Of a stretch of 64,000 nt of DNA, positions 24,453-34,220 are shown in pieces. How positions within the stretch are numbered: position 1 is the first letter of the stretch; each line of letters opens with the position of its first letter. The notes under the pieces were generated by a model, which had not been told where the DNA came from, searched no databases, and saw only the letters and a program-made list of their open reading frames with translations. Source of the DNA: Stieleria maiorica (GTDB lineage: Bacteria; Planctomycetota; Planctomycetia; Pirellulales; Pirellulaceae); NCBI RefSeq assembly GCF_008035925.1, contig NZ_CP036264.1, positions 9,830,123 to 9,894,122 on the forward strand. Reading direction: 5' to 3'. The translations under genes and the position numbers were made by a program.

Positions 24453-25919
24453 GTGTCTTCGATGTCGATGGATTCGAAAAGCGGTCGTCATGACCAACAG
24501 TTGCCACTGACCGAAGACCTCAGTGGAACCCGAGGTGCCGACACCGACGGCGATTTTTCATTCCATCGCAACGGTCGTGAACCCAAACGGCTGGGTCAGT
24601 ACGAATTGCTGGAGCGGATCGGCCGCGGGGGCATGGGCATCGTCTTTCGCGCCCGCGACGTCAAACTCGGAAAGACGGTCGCCGTGAAGGTGCTGCCCCT
24701 GAACTCGGCGGTCATCAGCACGTCTGCATTGGCCCGGTTTCAAATCGAAGCCAAGGCCGCCGCACAGTTGGAACATCCCAATGTGGTCACGGTGTACGCG
24801 TCGGATGTGGACGACGGGATTTATTATTACGCGATGCAGTACATCCAGGGTCAGAATCTGGCCAAGCGGATTTCAAAGTTTCGCGAGGCGTGTTCGGCTG
24901 ATCCGGCTTTGATCGGTGGATCGCGGCGTTCGACGGCCAAGATTCGCAATCAGTCGACCGAGCGCGGATCCGGCAGAGTCGGCGGTCTTTCTCACAGCGA
25001 CCCGAGCGGAACCAATCGATCCGATCGATCGTCTGTGACCACGTTTGCCCGTTGGGGAATCCAGATCGCAGACGCGCTGCAACATGCCCACGAGTTGGGG
25101 ATTGTGCATCGGGATATCAAACCGTCGAACTTGCTGATCGATGATCACGAGAACCTGTACGTCGCGGATTTCGGATTGGCACAGGTGCAGGGAGAATCCG
25201 AATTGACCCGCCCCGGCGATGTGATCGGCACGTGGCGATACATGAGCCCGGAACAAGCCTGCGCGAAACGTGTGGTGGTCGATCACCGATCCGATCTGTT
25301 TTCGTTGGGGGCAACGCTGTATGAGTTGTTCACCCTGCGTCAAGCGTTCGACGGTAAGACGCGGACGGAAATTCTGCGTCAGATCGCGTTTGAGGATCCG
25401 GTCTTTCCGCAAAAGATCAACGCCGATCTGCCGGAAGAATTGTCGATCGTTGTCATGAAGTGTTTGGCAAAAAATCCCGACGAACGGTACCAGACGGCCG
25501 GAGAATTGGCCGATGACCTGCGGGCGTATCTCAACGACGAACCCATTCGGGCGCGAAAGCCCACGTTGGTGCAGCGTTCCAGACGATGGGCCAGAAAACA
25601 CCGGGCGCTGGTCAATTCGCTGGCCGCCGCATCGGCCATCACCATCATTGCGTCGATCGGCTCGTTGAGCTACGCCGTCCAAGCGGAAATCGACGCGCGT
25701 CACCACGTGGAAGCCAAGAACACCGAATTGGCCACGGCGCTCAAAGAATCCGAAGGTCGTCGGTTGATCGCGCTCTCATCGCTCGAATTTACCCCACGAC
25801 CCCGACCTGTCCATGGCACTGGCGGCGGAAGGGTTGCGACGTCACTCGGACGCCGAGGGCCGAACCGCGATGTTGGCCGCGTACCAGGCGAACCACCAGC
25901 GGTTCTACTTGCAAAATGA
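24453..25919 (+). CDS. Ser/Thr protein kinase (5' part of a frameshifted kinase-WD40 gene)
   Basis: The 488-residue frame holds a Hanks-type kinase: LLERIGRGGMGIVFRARDVK, VAVKVLPLN, GIVHRDIKPSNLLID, VADFGLAQVQGE, and YMSPEQA in place of APE. One membrane helix (SLAAASAITIIASIGSLSYA) and a helical linker follow. After residue ~459 (LIALSSLEFT) the frame becomes Arg/Pro-rich nonsense and stops. A natural continuation (HDPDLSMALAAEGLRRHSDA) exists one base over. The switch is at ACCCCAC (25792-25798), where one C fewer would restore the frame. A GTG at 24453 starts the frame; ATG 24462 or 24468 are alternatives. Confidence 0.85.
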   Translation: MSSMSMDSKSGRHDQQLPLTEDLSGTRGADTDGDFSFHRNGREPKRLGQYELLERIGRGGMGIVFRARDVKLGKTVAVKVLPLNSAVISTSALARFQIEAKAAAQLEHPNVVTVYASDVDDGIYYYAMQYIQGQNLAKRISKFREACSADPALIGGSRRSTAKIRNQSTERGSGRVGGLSHSDPSGTNRSDRSSVTTFARWGIQIADALQHAHELGIVHRDIKPSNLLIDDHENLYVADFGLAQVQGESELTRPGDVIGTWRYMSPEQACAKRVVVDHRSDLFSLGATLYELFTLRQAFDGKTRTEILRQIAFEDPVFPQKINADLPEELSIVVMKCLAKNPDERYQTAGELADDLRAYLNDEPIRARKPTLVQRSRRWARKHRALVNSLAAASAITIIASIGSLSYAVQAEIDARHHVEAKNTELATALKESEGRRLIALSSLEFTPRPRPVHGTGGGRVATSLGRRGPNRDVGRVPGEPPAVLLAK

Positions 25920-26772
25920 ATCGGATGTGGGCGAGGCTCGATACAGTCCCGATGGGAAACGGATCGTCACCGCGGCCCCTTCCTCCCGATACCTTGCCGG
26001 CCCGTTGCCGGCCCGCATCTTTGATGCGTTGACAGGTCAGCCACGGGCGGAATTGCGATCGGCGACGACGATCACATCCGCGGTCTTTGATCCGACCGGC
26101 CGCCGCGTGTTGACGACCTCCTCACCCGGCGGCGCGTTCAGCGTGCCGCAAGAAAAGCTCGCCGAAGTTTCGCCCCGCCTGTGGGACGCCGATCGTGGCG
26201 TCGAAATCGCCTCCCTGGCGGGCGGATTCTTGCTGCAAACCGATTCCAGCTCGTTTTGTCCGACCGGTTCGACGACCAAGGTGGTGACACCGGCGATCGC
26301 CAACACGGCCCGCGTCTACAATGCCGCCGGTGAGCTGATGCTGACGCTCGACGGCCACACCGACCGTGTCACCTACGCCGGCTATTCACCCGACGGCGCA
26401 AAAATCGTCACCATTTCCGATGACCACACCGTGCGGATTTGGAACGCCGAAAGCGGCGCGGAACTTCTGAAACTGGATTCGTGGAAAAACCGATTGCCGG
26501 ACGAAACGGCGGGACAATTAGTTCAATCCGCCCTTTTCAGTCCCGATTCGAACCACCTGCTGACCTGTTCGGTTCAGTTGGGCGTCGAACTCTGGGACCT
26601 GAATCGCGACGAATCCACGGCACTGGGTTGCGGTCATCAGATCGCGTTCAGTCCCGACGGGGAGCAACTGGCGATCGCCTGGGACGATACGATCCGTGTT
26701 CTGGATTGGCACAACCGAACGCTGCGCTGCCAACTGATCCACGATCAGTGGGCCGTTCTCGTTCTCCAATGA
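25813..26772 (+). CDS. WD40 repeat segment (middle part of the frameshifted kinase-WD40 gene)
   Basis: This frame continues the kinase above: SMALAAEGLRRHSDAEGRTA is the usual linker after the membrane helix in planctomycete kinase-WD40 proteins. WD40 blades follow, such as TDRVTYAGYSPDGAKIVTIS, DDHTVRIWNAESGAELL and VQSALFSPDSNHLLTCS. The frame ends at TGA 26770-26772 after LIHDQWAVLVLQ. The next frame carries FSFSNDGKRIVSLTG exactly where the following blade should continue, so one extra base lies around 26753-26756. It is unlikely to be translated alone, as it has no visible ribosome site. Confidence 0.7.
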   Translation: MALAAEGLRRHSDAEGRTAMLAAYQANHQRFYLQNESDVGEARYSPDGKRIVTAAPSSRYLAGPLPARIFDALTGQPRAELRSATTITSAVFDPTGRRVLTTSSPGGAFSVPQEKLAEVSPRLWDADRGVEIASLAGGFLLQTDSSSFCPTGSTTKVVTPAIANTARVYNAAGELMLTLDGHTDRVTYAGYSPDGAKIVTISDDHTVRIWNAESGAELLKLDSWKNRLPDETAGQLVQSALFSPDSNHLLTCSVQLGVELWDLNRDESTALGCGHQIAFSPDGEQLAIAWDDTIRVLDWHNRTLRCQLIHDQWAVLVLQ

Positions 26773-28675
26773 CGGAAAACGGATCGTCAGTCTGACCGGG
26801 TCCAAGATCTTCTTCGCCTGGGATTCCGAATCCGGCCGCAAGCTCGCCGAGTTTCGCGGACACGATCGAAACGTCGTGTTCGCTTCAGTCAGCCCGGATT
26901 CGGAGCACCTCGTTTCCGGATCCGGTTATTCCAAAGTCCGCGTGTGGTCGCTCCGCTCGGGAAAACAACGCCAGACGTTACCGGAGGATGCCGCGATTCA
27001 TCCACCAATGATCGTGCAAAATTCCAAGTCCGCCCGGATCCTGTTTTCAGTCACGCCGATCAATTCCAGCGGCATCCTGCAACTCGATTCCGGAGAATTC
27101 TCCGATCAGTTCGCCGGGCACCTGCAAACCGAAGCTGCCGCGGCAAGCCGACTGGTCACACACACCGACCATCAGGTTCTCGTTCGCGACGGCCGCAGCG
27201 GTGACCGGCTGGGAACGTTCCATCAACGCTTGGGTCGGATTCTGGAAGCCAAGCCGAGCCCGACGGGGGACCATGTCTTTCTCCGGACCGAGGACGGGCC
27301 CAGTTGGATATGGAATTGGAGCACGAACGAGACGGTCCTGGTGACGGGCGATCACAACATCATCCACGCCACCGCGTTTCATCCCACCCAGCCTCAGGTG
27401 GTTTACGGCGGCGATGATGGCGTCGTCGGCGCCCGAAACTTCGCCACGGGCGCCCGGCTGAAACCCTTTTCCTGTCCCGGCGAGATCTCGCAACTGATCT
27501 ACAACCCGGCCGGTGACCGACTGCTCGTCATCAGCTCTGAAAACCGCGGCTTTTTACTCAACTCCGATTCGCTGGACGTCGTGACGGAATTCACTTCGCC
27601 GGATCACACCTTCAATCGCGCCGTATTTGTCGCTGACGGAAAACGCATCCTGACGTATCGACGATCGACCAGCACACTGGCATGTTGGGATGCAGAGACC
27701 GGCGAATTGATCCACCAAGTCGAAAGTCCTGGCGGGAAACTGCGTCTGGCGGTGGGTGTGCTGGGAACCAAAGCGGTTCTCGCGAGCGACCAAGCGGGAC
27801 TGTTCGTCTGGGACGTCGTTTCGGGTCAGCTCGTTCGCCGCGCGGCGGGGTCTTATGCCGCCGTCGCGTTCTTGGATCACGAAACCATTGTCGCCGCGAC
27901 GGCCCACCCCTTCGCCAGGCTCGCGCGGAATCAACGTGCCAAATTTGGTCCGCCACAATTGGAACTCTGGAACGTCGGCGACAATTCTGCGGAACCCCAG
28001 CGCGTTGTGACCCTCCAGGGTGCCGTTCACACCCTTCGCATCACCGACGATCCGAACCGCATTCTGATCGGTCGGCGTCACTTCCCGTTGGCGGTGTACG
28101 ATTCGCAGAACCGCAAACCGATCGGTCAGATTCGTGGACACGCGGCCCCGATTTCTTTCGCGGCGCTGCTCCCCGATCGAAACGAGATCGTCAGCTGCTC
28201 TTATGACACGCAGGTCATGATTTGGGATGCGAAAACACTTCGCCTCAAACGCACGCTGGCATCGCACCGCAGTCCGATCACGTCCGCGGCGATCGCGGCG
28301 GACGGTCAAATGCTCGCCTCGGCCGATCACGACGGCACGCTCAACCTATGGAATCTTGACGCCGAGAATCAACCCGATCCGCTTTATCATCTCGATGCGT
28401 TTGAGGAGCCGATCGAAGGTTGCAGCCTGTCCGCGTTCAACGCCCGTGTGGTGGCGTACACGCAGCGCGGTCAGTGGAATGTTTGGGACACCACAAGCGG
28501 AAAACCCGCCCAATGGGATGCCGAAAAGCAGCGTGTCGCGTTTGCCGAGTTTCAGCCGGATGGAAGTCGGCTGCTGTTGGTTCCATCCAGCCGAGACACC
28601 CAACGATTTCCATCACAGATCGTTTCACCGGCGGGAAAGGTCGTCCAACTGAAACTGCAGCGTTATCCGCTTTAA
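26756..28675 (+). CDS. WD40 repeat segment (3' part of the frameshifted kinase-WD40 gene)
   Basis: About 639 residues in the third frame continue the propeller: FSNDGKRIVSLTGSKIFFAW, FRGHDRNVVFASVSPDSEHL, IRGHAAPISFAALLPDRNEI, QVMIWDAKTLRLKRTLASHR and LASADHDGTLNLWNLDAENQ. The first start-type codon in frame is GTG 26876, so stand-alone translation would lose the first blade. Coding quality is good to the TAA at 28675. Together the three frames would give a kinase-WD40 protein of about 1,400 residues. I cannot separate sequencing error from a true pseudogene. Confidence 0.7.
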   Translation, partial: FSFSNDGKRIVSLTGSKIFFAWDSESGRKLAEFRGHDRNVVFASVSPDSEHLVSGSGYSKVRVWSLRSGKQRQTLPEDAAIHPPMIVQNSKSARILFSVTPINSSGILQLDSGEFSDQFAGHLQTEAAAASRLVTHTDHQVLVRDGRSGDRLGTFHQRLGRILEAKPSPTGDHVFLRTEDGPSWIWNWSTNETVLVTGDHNIIHATAFHPTQPQVVYGGDDGVVGARNFATGARLKPFSCPGEISQLIYNPAGDRLLVISSENRGFLLNSDSLDVVTEFTSPDHTFNRAVFVADGKRILTYRRSTSTLACWDAETGELIHQVESPGGKLRLAVGVLGTKAVLASDQAGLFVWDVVSGQLVRRAAGSYAAVAFLDHETIVAATAHPFARLARNQRAKFGPPQLELWNVGDNSAEPQRVVTLQGAVHTLRITDDPNRILIGRRHFPLAVYDSQNRKPIGQIRGHAAPISFAALLPDRNEIVSCSYDTQVMIWDAKTLRLKRTLASHRSPITSAAIAADGQMLASADHDGTLNLWNLDAENQPDPLYHLDAFEEPIEGCSLSAFNARVVAYTQRGQWNVWDTTSGKPAQWDAEKQRVAFAEFQPDGSRLLLVPSSRDTQRFPSQIVSPAGKVVQLKLQRYPL

Positions 28676-28864
28676 CGAGTGGCACCAGAAACGATTGCCG
28701 GCCAGGCCGTTCAGGCGTGATGCCATCCGCTCATCAATGCGTTGCCTGGTGAGAGGACGCGACGCGCCGAAAAGCCCGACCCGACGACGCAGTCTCATAA
28801 CAGCTAAAATGAGCGTTGCCGTTTCCCGTCGTGTCCTTGGGTATCAGGAGTGTTTCCGCAAGCG

Positions 28865-29665
28865 ATGTCAAAGCATGGAATGGTTCAAATCGAACCCGCA
28901 CATTTTTCCAATGTGATCGGTGCGGTCCAGCGGACGGCCAGTCTGACCGGGGGCGCCGTTCGTGGCTTGCCGGGCGGCGTCGTGATCGGCGGGTTGCCCG
29001 GAGTCGCCTCGTTCGCTTCCTCGATTTCGGACGCTCAGAAAGAGTTCCAGCTGGGACGGGTGCACAGTGCGCTGGAACGCGTCCGACAGTTGGAGACCAG
29101 TTTCAACGGGATCACCGGCCGCTGGAATTCGAATGCGATGTCCGTGATCTCATCAGCCAAGCAAGGACGCCAGGCGGTTCCGTTGGCCAAGCTGAACGAG
29201 GTGAAGAATGCACAAACTCGGATGCAACAGCTGATCCGACCGGCCGAGAAGGCGTTTCGTGATCTGGTCACGGCGCTGGAGCATGAAGTGGCGATGGAAG
29301 GCCGTCGGGAGGAGGATGCCGACGACGTGTCAGGAGGTGATGCGCCGGAGATTGAATTGCCGGGTGACGTCGCCGAAATCTATTGCGGCGGAGCCCGGAT
29401 CGAGTTGCAGCAGGGTGACGACGGGAAAACACGACTCGTGCCGGCTCTAAAAAAGCAGTCCCGCTACTTCATTGCGGGACTCGATCCGCCGCGTGCGGTT
29501 CGACTCAAGTCCCTCGACAAAAAAGCGATCGTGGCCATCGATGTCCGCCGTGGCGAGGAGTTGGTGATTCCGGCACCCGAGCTCGCGAAACTGATCCGAA
29601 TCGGAGTGTGGACACTGCTGCCAAAATCCGATGACGAACCTGAAACATCGCAACGACAAACGTAG
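28865..29665 (+). CDS. Hypothetical protein
   Basis: The 266-residue product from ATG 28865 (MSKHGMVQIEPAHFSNVIGA) has an N-terminal Gly/Val-rich hydrophobic stretch (GGAVRGLPGGVVIGGLPGVA), a helical middle section and a basic, beta-rich C-terminal part. A CAGGAG site lies 14 bases upstream; a GTG at 28850 would add five residues. I do not recognise a family. Asp/Glu-rich EEDADDVSGGDAPEIELPGD separates the two halves. It precedes the exporter genes by ~60 bp on the same strand, but no function follows from that. Confidence 0.7.
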   Translation: MSKHGMVQIEPAHFSNVIGAVQRTASLTGGAVRGLPGGVVIGGLPGVASFASSISDAQKEFQLGRVHSALERVRQLETSFNGITGRWNSNAMSVISSAKQGRQAVPLAKLNEVKNAQTRMQQLIRPAEKAFRDLVTALEHEVAMEGRREEDADDVSGGDAPEIELPGDVAEIYCGGARIELQQGDDGKTRLVPALKKQSRYFIAGLDPPRAVRLKSLDKKAIVAIDVRRGEELVIPAPELAKLIRIGVWTLLPKSDDEPETSQRQT

Positions 29666-29728
29666 CTACCTTGACGTGGCGTGTTCCACGTTCCACGCTC
29701 ACCTAACCCCCAAGTTGACGCTTGCAAC

Positions 29729-30865
29729 ATGTTGAATCGATCCATTCCGCTTTCGGTCGCGGTCGTTGGTTTGCTGGCGTTGGTGTTTTACAGCCAGTGG
29801 AACCGTGAGCCACCACGGGTCTCTGGCTTTATCGAGGCCGACGAGATTCGTCTCGGTTCTCGCGTCGGCGGACGAGTGGCGGTGGTGCATGTGCAGGAAG
29901 GCCAGGAAGTCACCGCCGGTGAGGTGTTGGTCGAGTTCGAACCGTATGACCTGTTGGAACGGGAAAAGGAACTGGAACTGACCTTGGCGGCTCGCGAATC
30001 GGAATACCAGCGATTTTTGGCCGGATTTCGAGAGGAAGAAACCGCACAGGCCAAAGCCAAATTGGACCAGCTGCAAGCTCGATCGGATCTGTTGATTGCC
30101 GGGCCGCGAAAGCAGGAGATCCAGGCCGCGCGGGGACGCCTCGCACAGGCCGAGGCCGAAAAGCGGCTCGCCGTCCAAGGTTTTGAACGTCTGTCAAAAC
30201 TGGCCGGATCCAACGCGACGTCCCAGCAGGAATTGGACGCCGCCCGCGAGGCGTTAGAAGCGGCAACGGCCAATCTTGATGTCCGCCAACAAGAGCTGGA
30301 CCTGCTGTTGGCGGGAACGCGGGCAGAGGAATTGCGCGAGGCGGCCGCGCGGGTCGAAGAAGCTCGCCAGGCATGGCAACTGATGCAGCGCGGTTACCGT
30401 CAAGAAGAAATCGATCAAGCGAAAGCATCCCGCGATGCCGCCAAAGCGGCTCTGCAGGCGATCGGGCGTCAGAAAGAAGAACTCCGCGTCAAAAGCCCCA
30501 TCGACGGCACGATCGAAGCGCTCGATTTGCAGCCCGGCGACATGGTCGCGCCGGGAGCACCGGTGCTGTCAATGTTGGACCGCGGCAATCTGTGGGTACG
30601 GAGCTACATCCCCCAAAACCGCGTCGGGATGCAGCTCGGCCAACGGCTTCGCTTGAATGTCGACAGTTACGGCGACCGGACTTTTCACGGAGTCGTTACG
30701 TTCATTGCGCGGCAAGCCGAGTTCACACCGAGCAACGTCCAGACGCCCGAGGAACGATCGAAGCAAGTCTTTCGCATCAAGGTCGCCATTGAAAACGAGG
30801 ACGGCATGTTGCGGCCGGGGATGATGGCCGACGTGTGGTTGGACGAACACGGTGGCGCACCATGA
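29729..30865 (+). CDS. HlyD-family membrane fusion protein
   Basis: The 378-residue product has one N-terminal membrane helix (IPLSVAVVGLLALVFYSQW) and a biotinyl-lipoyl half-motif, VSGFIEADEIRLGSRVGGRV, matched by VKSPIDGTIEALDLQPGDMV. Between them lie long coiled coils rich in Gln, Glu and Ala (residues ~90-250). It would bridge an inner-membrane exporter and an outer-membrane channel, as YbhG does in E. coli. Its TGA overlaps the ATG of the ABC gene (ATGA), so the two are translationally coupled. Confidence 0.9.
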   Translation: MLNRSIPLSVAVVGLLALVFYSQWNREPPRVSGFIEADEIRLGSRVGGRVAVVHVQEGQEVTAGEVLVEFEPYDLLEREKELELTLAARESEYQRFLAGFREEETAQAKAKLDQLQARSDLLIAGPRKQEIQAARGRLAQAEAEKRLAVQGFERLSKLAGSNATSQQELDAAREALEAATANLDVRQQELDLLLAGTRAEELREAAARVEEARQAWQLMQRGYRQEEIDQAKASRDAAKAALQAIGRQKEELRVKSPIDGTIEALDLQPGDMVAPGAPVLSMLDRGNLWVRSYIPQNRVGMQLGQRLRLNVDSYGDRTFHGVVTFIARQAEFTPSNVQTPEERSKQVFRIKVAIENEDGMLRPGMMADVWLDEHGGAP

Positions 30866-33054
30866 CCGAGCCGATCATCGATGTGCGGTCGCTGTCGCGT
30901 TCGTTCGGACCGTTGGTGGCCGTCCGCGATGTCAATTTTCAGGTTCACCAAGGATCGATCTTTGGGCTGCTCGGCCCCAACGGCAGCGGCAAATCGACGA
31001 TCATTCGCATGTTGTTGGGCATTCTGCCGCCAAGCAGCGGCGATGCGAGTGTGCTGGGGTTGGACGTTCGAACCGACGCGGAACAGATCAAGCCGCGGGT
31101 CGGATACATGTCGCAGCAGTTCAGTCTTTATGCCGATTTGTCCGTCCAAGAGAACCTGGACTTCTATGCTCGTATCTATGGGCTCGATCGCGGGCAACTG
31201 GTCGAGCGTCGCGGAGCCGTGCTCGAATTGACGGGGCTGTCGGACCGATTACGCCAGCCTGCCGCCACGCTTTCCGGCGGCTGGAAACAGCGGTTGGCGC
31301 TCGCCTGTTCTCTGATTCACCAGCCCGACGTGTTGTTCTTGGACGAACCGACCGCGGGCATCGATCCGGTGGCCCGACGACACCTGTGGGACCTGTTGTT
31401 CGAGCTGTCCGGCCAAGGCGTCACGCTGCTGGTCACGACACACTACATGGACGAAGCCGAACGCTGCAGCGATGTGGGTTACATCTACCAGTCCGAATTG
31501 CTGGTGCTGGGAAAACCCGAACAACTAAAGCAGCTTCCGGAGGTTAACCCGGCCGATTCGCGTCGCTACGAGTTGCGTGTGCCCTCGCCGGCGCAGCACC
31601 TTGCGGCGCTGCGCCGGCTGCCGGAGGTCCGCGACGCAACCTTGTTCGGCGAAACGATCCACTTGCTGCTGCAGCAGACGCGCGAACCCGAGGACGTGTT
31701 GCGGCAACTGGGCGTCACCGCGTCGGCCGAAGCGCGGCAGGTTCCCGCCAGTTTAGAAGACGTCTTTGTGACGCTGACCAGCAACGCACCAAAAGTCGGC
31801 CGCGTCGATCCGGACCGAGAAGACCGCGTTGAATCGGCCGAGGAACCTTCCGGCGCTCCGCCCTTGCCGGAAACACGCCCTACGCGTCCAGGAAAGCACA
31901 GCACGTGGACCGGGCTGGCAGCCGTGTTGATCAAGGAGTTCGTTCACATCCGCCGTCAACCGACGACGTTGTTTTTCATGTTGGTCGTTCCGGTGATGCA
32001 GACGATCATTTTCGGCTACGCGATTGACACACAGATCGAGAACATCCCCACGGTGGTGTTTAACTTGGACGGTCGCCAGCAGTCTCGTGAGCTGGTCGAT
32101 GCGCTGGTCAACACCCGACGTTTTCGATTGATCGGACATGTGCAAAGCGAGGAAACGTTTCAGCGATCGATGTCATCGGGGCAGGCGAAGGTCGGTGTGC
32201 GAATCCCGCCCGACTACGCGGACCGGATCTTGCGAGGCGAACAAGCGAGTCTGCAAATCTTGATCGACGGTAGTGATTCCCAGGTGGCAACGACGGCGCA
32301 GAGCACGGCAAAGTTGTTGGGGCTGAATCTATCGATCCAGATGGCGATGGCCAAAGGTGACGCGCTGCAACTCGCTCCGGCCCGCGACGCTTTCGGACGG
32401 GGGACGCTGCCGATCGATGTGCGGACTCGGATGCTGTACAACCCCGACTTGGACAGTTCGCATTTCTTCGTGCCCGGTCTGGTGGGCATCATTCTGCAAT
32501 TGGTGACGCTGTTTCTGACCTCGTTCGCCGTCGTTCGCGAGCGGGAATTGGGGACGCTGGAACAATTGTTCGTCACGCCGGTCGGCCGAACCGGGCTGCT
32601 GTTGGGTAAACTGTTGCCCTATGCCCTGGTCGGGTTTGTCGCCTTGTTGACGGTGCTGGCCGTCATGATCGAAGTGTTCGGGGTCGACATCCGCGGCAGC
32701 ATCCCCTTGTTATTGGCGTTGTCGATGTTGTTCATGGTGTGCTCGCTGGGGCTGGGGTTGCTCGTTTCCACACTGGCCAAGACGCAACTGGAAGCGGTTC
32801 AGTTTGCCTTTGTGATCATGTTGCCGTCGGTGTTGCTTTCCGGATTCGTGTTCCCGCGCAGCGAAATGCCGCTGCCGATCTACTTGGTCACCTTCGCGAT
32901 CCCGGCGACGTACTACATCGAAATCCTCCGCGGCGTTGTCCTTCGCGGTGCCGACTTTATCGATCTGGTCCCCTGGGTGGCCGGATTGACGATTTGCGGC
33001 GCGATTGTGTTGATCCTCAGCGTGTTACGATTCCAAAAACGGCTCGGCGCCTGA
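30862..33054 (+). CDS. ABC exporter with ATP-binding and ABC-2 permease domains fused
   Basis: The 730-residue protein has an ATP-binding domain first: GLLGPNGSGKSTIIRMLLGI (Walker A), ATLSGGWKQRLALACSL (signature), VLFLDEPTAGIDPVARR (Walker B) and a switch His in VTTHYMDEAERC. A polar linker near residues 310-350 leads to an ABC-2 permease: one helix near LFFMLVVPVMQTIIFGYAI, a periplasmic loop, then five helices from FFVPGLVGIILQLVTLFLTS. E. coli YbhFSR has these parts as separate proteins. The HlyD-type partner overlaps upstream. No second permease or outer-membrane channel gene is adjacent, so it may act as a homodimer. Confidence 0.92.
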   Translation: MTEPIIDVRSLSRSFGPLVAVRDVNFQVHQGSIFGLLGPNGSGKSTIIRMLLGILPPSSGDASVLGLDVRTDAEQIKPRVGYMSQQFSLYADLSVQENLDFYARIYGLDRGQLVERRGAVLELTGLSDRLRQPAATLSGGWKQRLALACSLIHQPDVLFLDEPTAGIDPVARRHLWDLLFELSGQGVTLLVTTHYMDEAERCSDVGYIYQSELLVLGKPEQLKQLPEVNPADSRRYELRVPSPAQHLAALRRLPEVRDATLFGETIHLLLQQTREPEDVLRQLGVTASAEARQVPASLEDVFVTLTSNAPKVGRVDPDREDRVESAEEPSGAPPLPETRPTRPGKHSTWTGLAAVLIKEFVHIRRQPTTLFFMLVVPVMQTIIFGYAIDTQIENIPTVVFNLDGRQQSRELVDALVNTRRFRLIGHVQSEETFQRSMSSGQAKVGVRIPPDYADRILRGEQASLQILIDGSDSQVATTAQSTAKLLGLNLSIQMAMAKGDALQLAPARDAFGRGTLPIDVRTRMLYNPDLDSSHFFVPGLVGIILQLVTLFLTSFAVVRERELGTLEQLFVTPVGRTGLLLGKLLPYALVGFVALLTVLAVMIEVFGVDIRGSIPLLLALSMLFMVCSLGLGLLVSTLAKTQLEAVQFAFVIMLPSVLLSGFVFPRSEMPLPIYLVTFAIPATYYIEILRGVVLRGADFIDLVPWVAGLTICGAIVLILSVLRFQKRLGA

Positions 33055-33078
33055 CATCCTTCACAAACAAGCCCGATC

Positions 33079-34179
33079 ATGGCAACCCGTCACTCTCACA
33101 CTGCGAAACGGTCCAGGAAGCGTTTTCGGCGTCAGACGCGTCCGGGCACTCCGCCGGGGGCGGTGGTGCCCCATCCCGATGCGCCCCCGCCCCTGATGCG
33201 GCTGGTCACGTACGGTTCGAACGATTGCTCGGACCGAGAGGTGGGTGACTTGGAGACCATCACTGCGCAGATCAAGGGGGCCGCGGTAACTTGGGTCGAC
33301 GTCAATGGTCTCGGAGACGCGGACGTGGTGATGCGGGTGGGTGAGCTGTTTGGGCTGCACCATCTGGCCCTGGAGGATGTGGTCAACGTCCACCAGCGGC
33401 CCAAAGTCGAACTGTACGGCGACCATCTGTTTATGATCGCCCGTGCCCTGCCGCACGGCCATACTGATGGCAGCGTGCAAGTGGCGATGTTTCTGGGACG
33501 CGATTTTGTCGTTTCCTTTCGCGAGCGTGACGCCGTGTGTCTTGACGCGGTGCACCAGCGGATCCTCGCAGGCAAAGGCAAGATCCGGACCTACGGAGCG
33601 GACTATCTGCTCTACGCACTCCTGGACGCGGTGATCGACGACTACTTTCCCGCGCTTGAAAAACATGGAGAAAACCTGGATCGATTGGACAGTTTGATTT
33701 CCGCCGGTGCCGAGCGAAATCTGATCAGCCAAGTGCATCAATTGCGCACCGATTTGCTTTCCGTGCGCCGTGCCATATGGCCGCTGCGTGACGCGATCAA
33801 CGCGTTGATTCGTGATTCTGGTGATTTGATCTCCGATGAAACGGATTTGTACTTGCGTGATTGCTACGATCACATCATTCAAATCATGGATGTGATTGAA
33901 ACCGATCGCGAACTCTGTTCCGATTTACGCGACTTTTATCTGACGGTGGTCAGCAACCGGATGAATCAGGTGATGAAGTTTCTGACCATCATCGCCACCT
34001 TGTTTATGCCACTGGGGTTTATCGCCGGATTGTACGGGATGAACTTCAACTCGGCGGTATCGACATGGAATATGCCCGAACTGAACTGGACCTTCGGCTA
34101 CCCGTTTGCGTTGGCCTTGATGGCAGCAACGGCGACGACGTTGGTGCTGTTTTTTTGGCGTAAAGGTTGGCTGACCTGA
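33079..34179 (+). CDS. corA: CorA-family magnesium/cobalt transporter
   Basis: The 366-residue product ends with two membrane helices; the first carries the diagnostic GMN in FIAGLYGMNFNS, and the second is FGYPFALALMAATATTLVLF. The soluble N-terminal funnel has VTWVDVNGLGDADVVMRVGE, HHLALEDVVNVHQRPKVELY and long helices. It would move Mg2+ (or Co2+/Ni2+) into the cell as a pentamer. It starts 24 bp after the ABC gene on the same strand. A basic, Arg/Pro-rich 40-residue start precedes the conserved domain. Confidence 0.94.
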   Translation: MATRHSHTAKRSRKRFRRQTRPGTPPGAVVPHPDAPPPLMRLVTYGSNDCSDREVGDLETITAQIKGAAVTWVDVNGLGDADVVMRVGELFGLHHLALEDVVNVHQRPKVELYGDHLFMIARALPHGHTDGSVQVAMFLGRDFVVSFRERDAVCLDAVHQRILAGKGKIRTYGADYLLYALLDAVIDDYFPALEKHGENLDRLDSLISAGAERNLISQVHQLRTDLLSVRRAIWPLRDAINALIRDSGDLISDETDLYLRDCYDHIIQIMDVIETDRELCSDLRDFYLTVVSNRMNQVMKFLTIIATLFMPLGFIAGLYGMNFNSAVSTWNMPELNWTFGYPFALALMAATATTLVLFFWRKGWLT

Positions 34180-34195
34180 AGGGGGACAAATCGCG

Positions 34196-34220
34196 CGACG
34201 GCCCGGAAGGGCCATCGTAC
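34196..34220. repeat. Solitary GGCCC-GGAA-GGGCC hairpin repeat
   Basis: CGACGGCCCGGAAGGGCC followed by ATCGTAC is one of five copies in the window, all in the same orientation. The stem is GGCCC/GGGCC with a GGAA tetraloop and a CGA/TCG foot. This copy is just after corA and is not within a full ~180-bp element. Confidence 0.75.
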
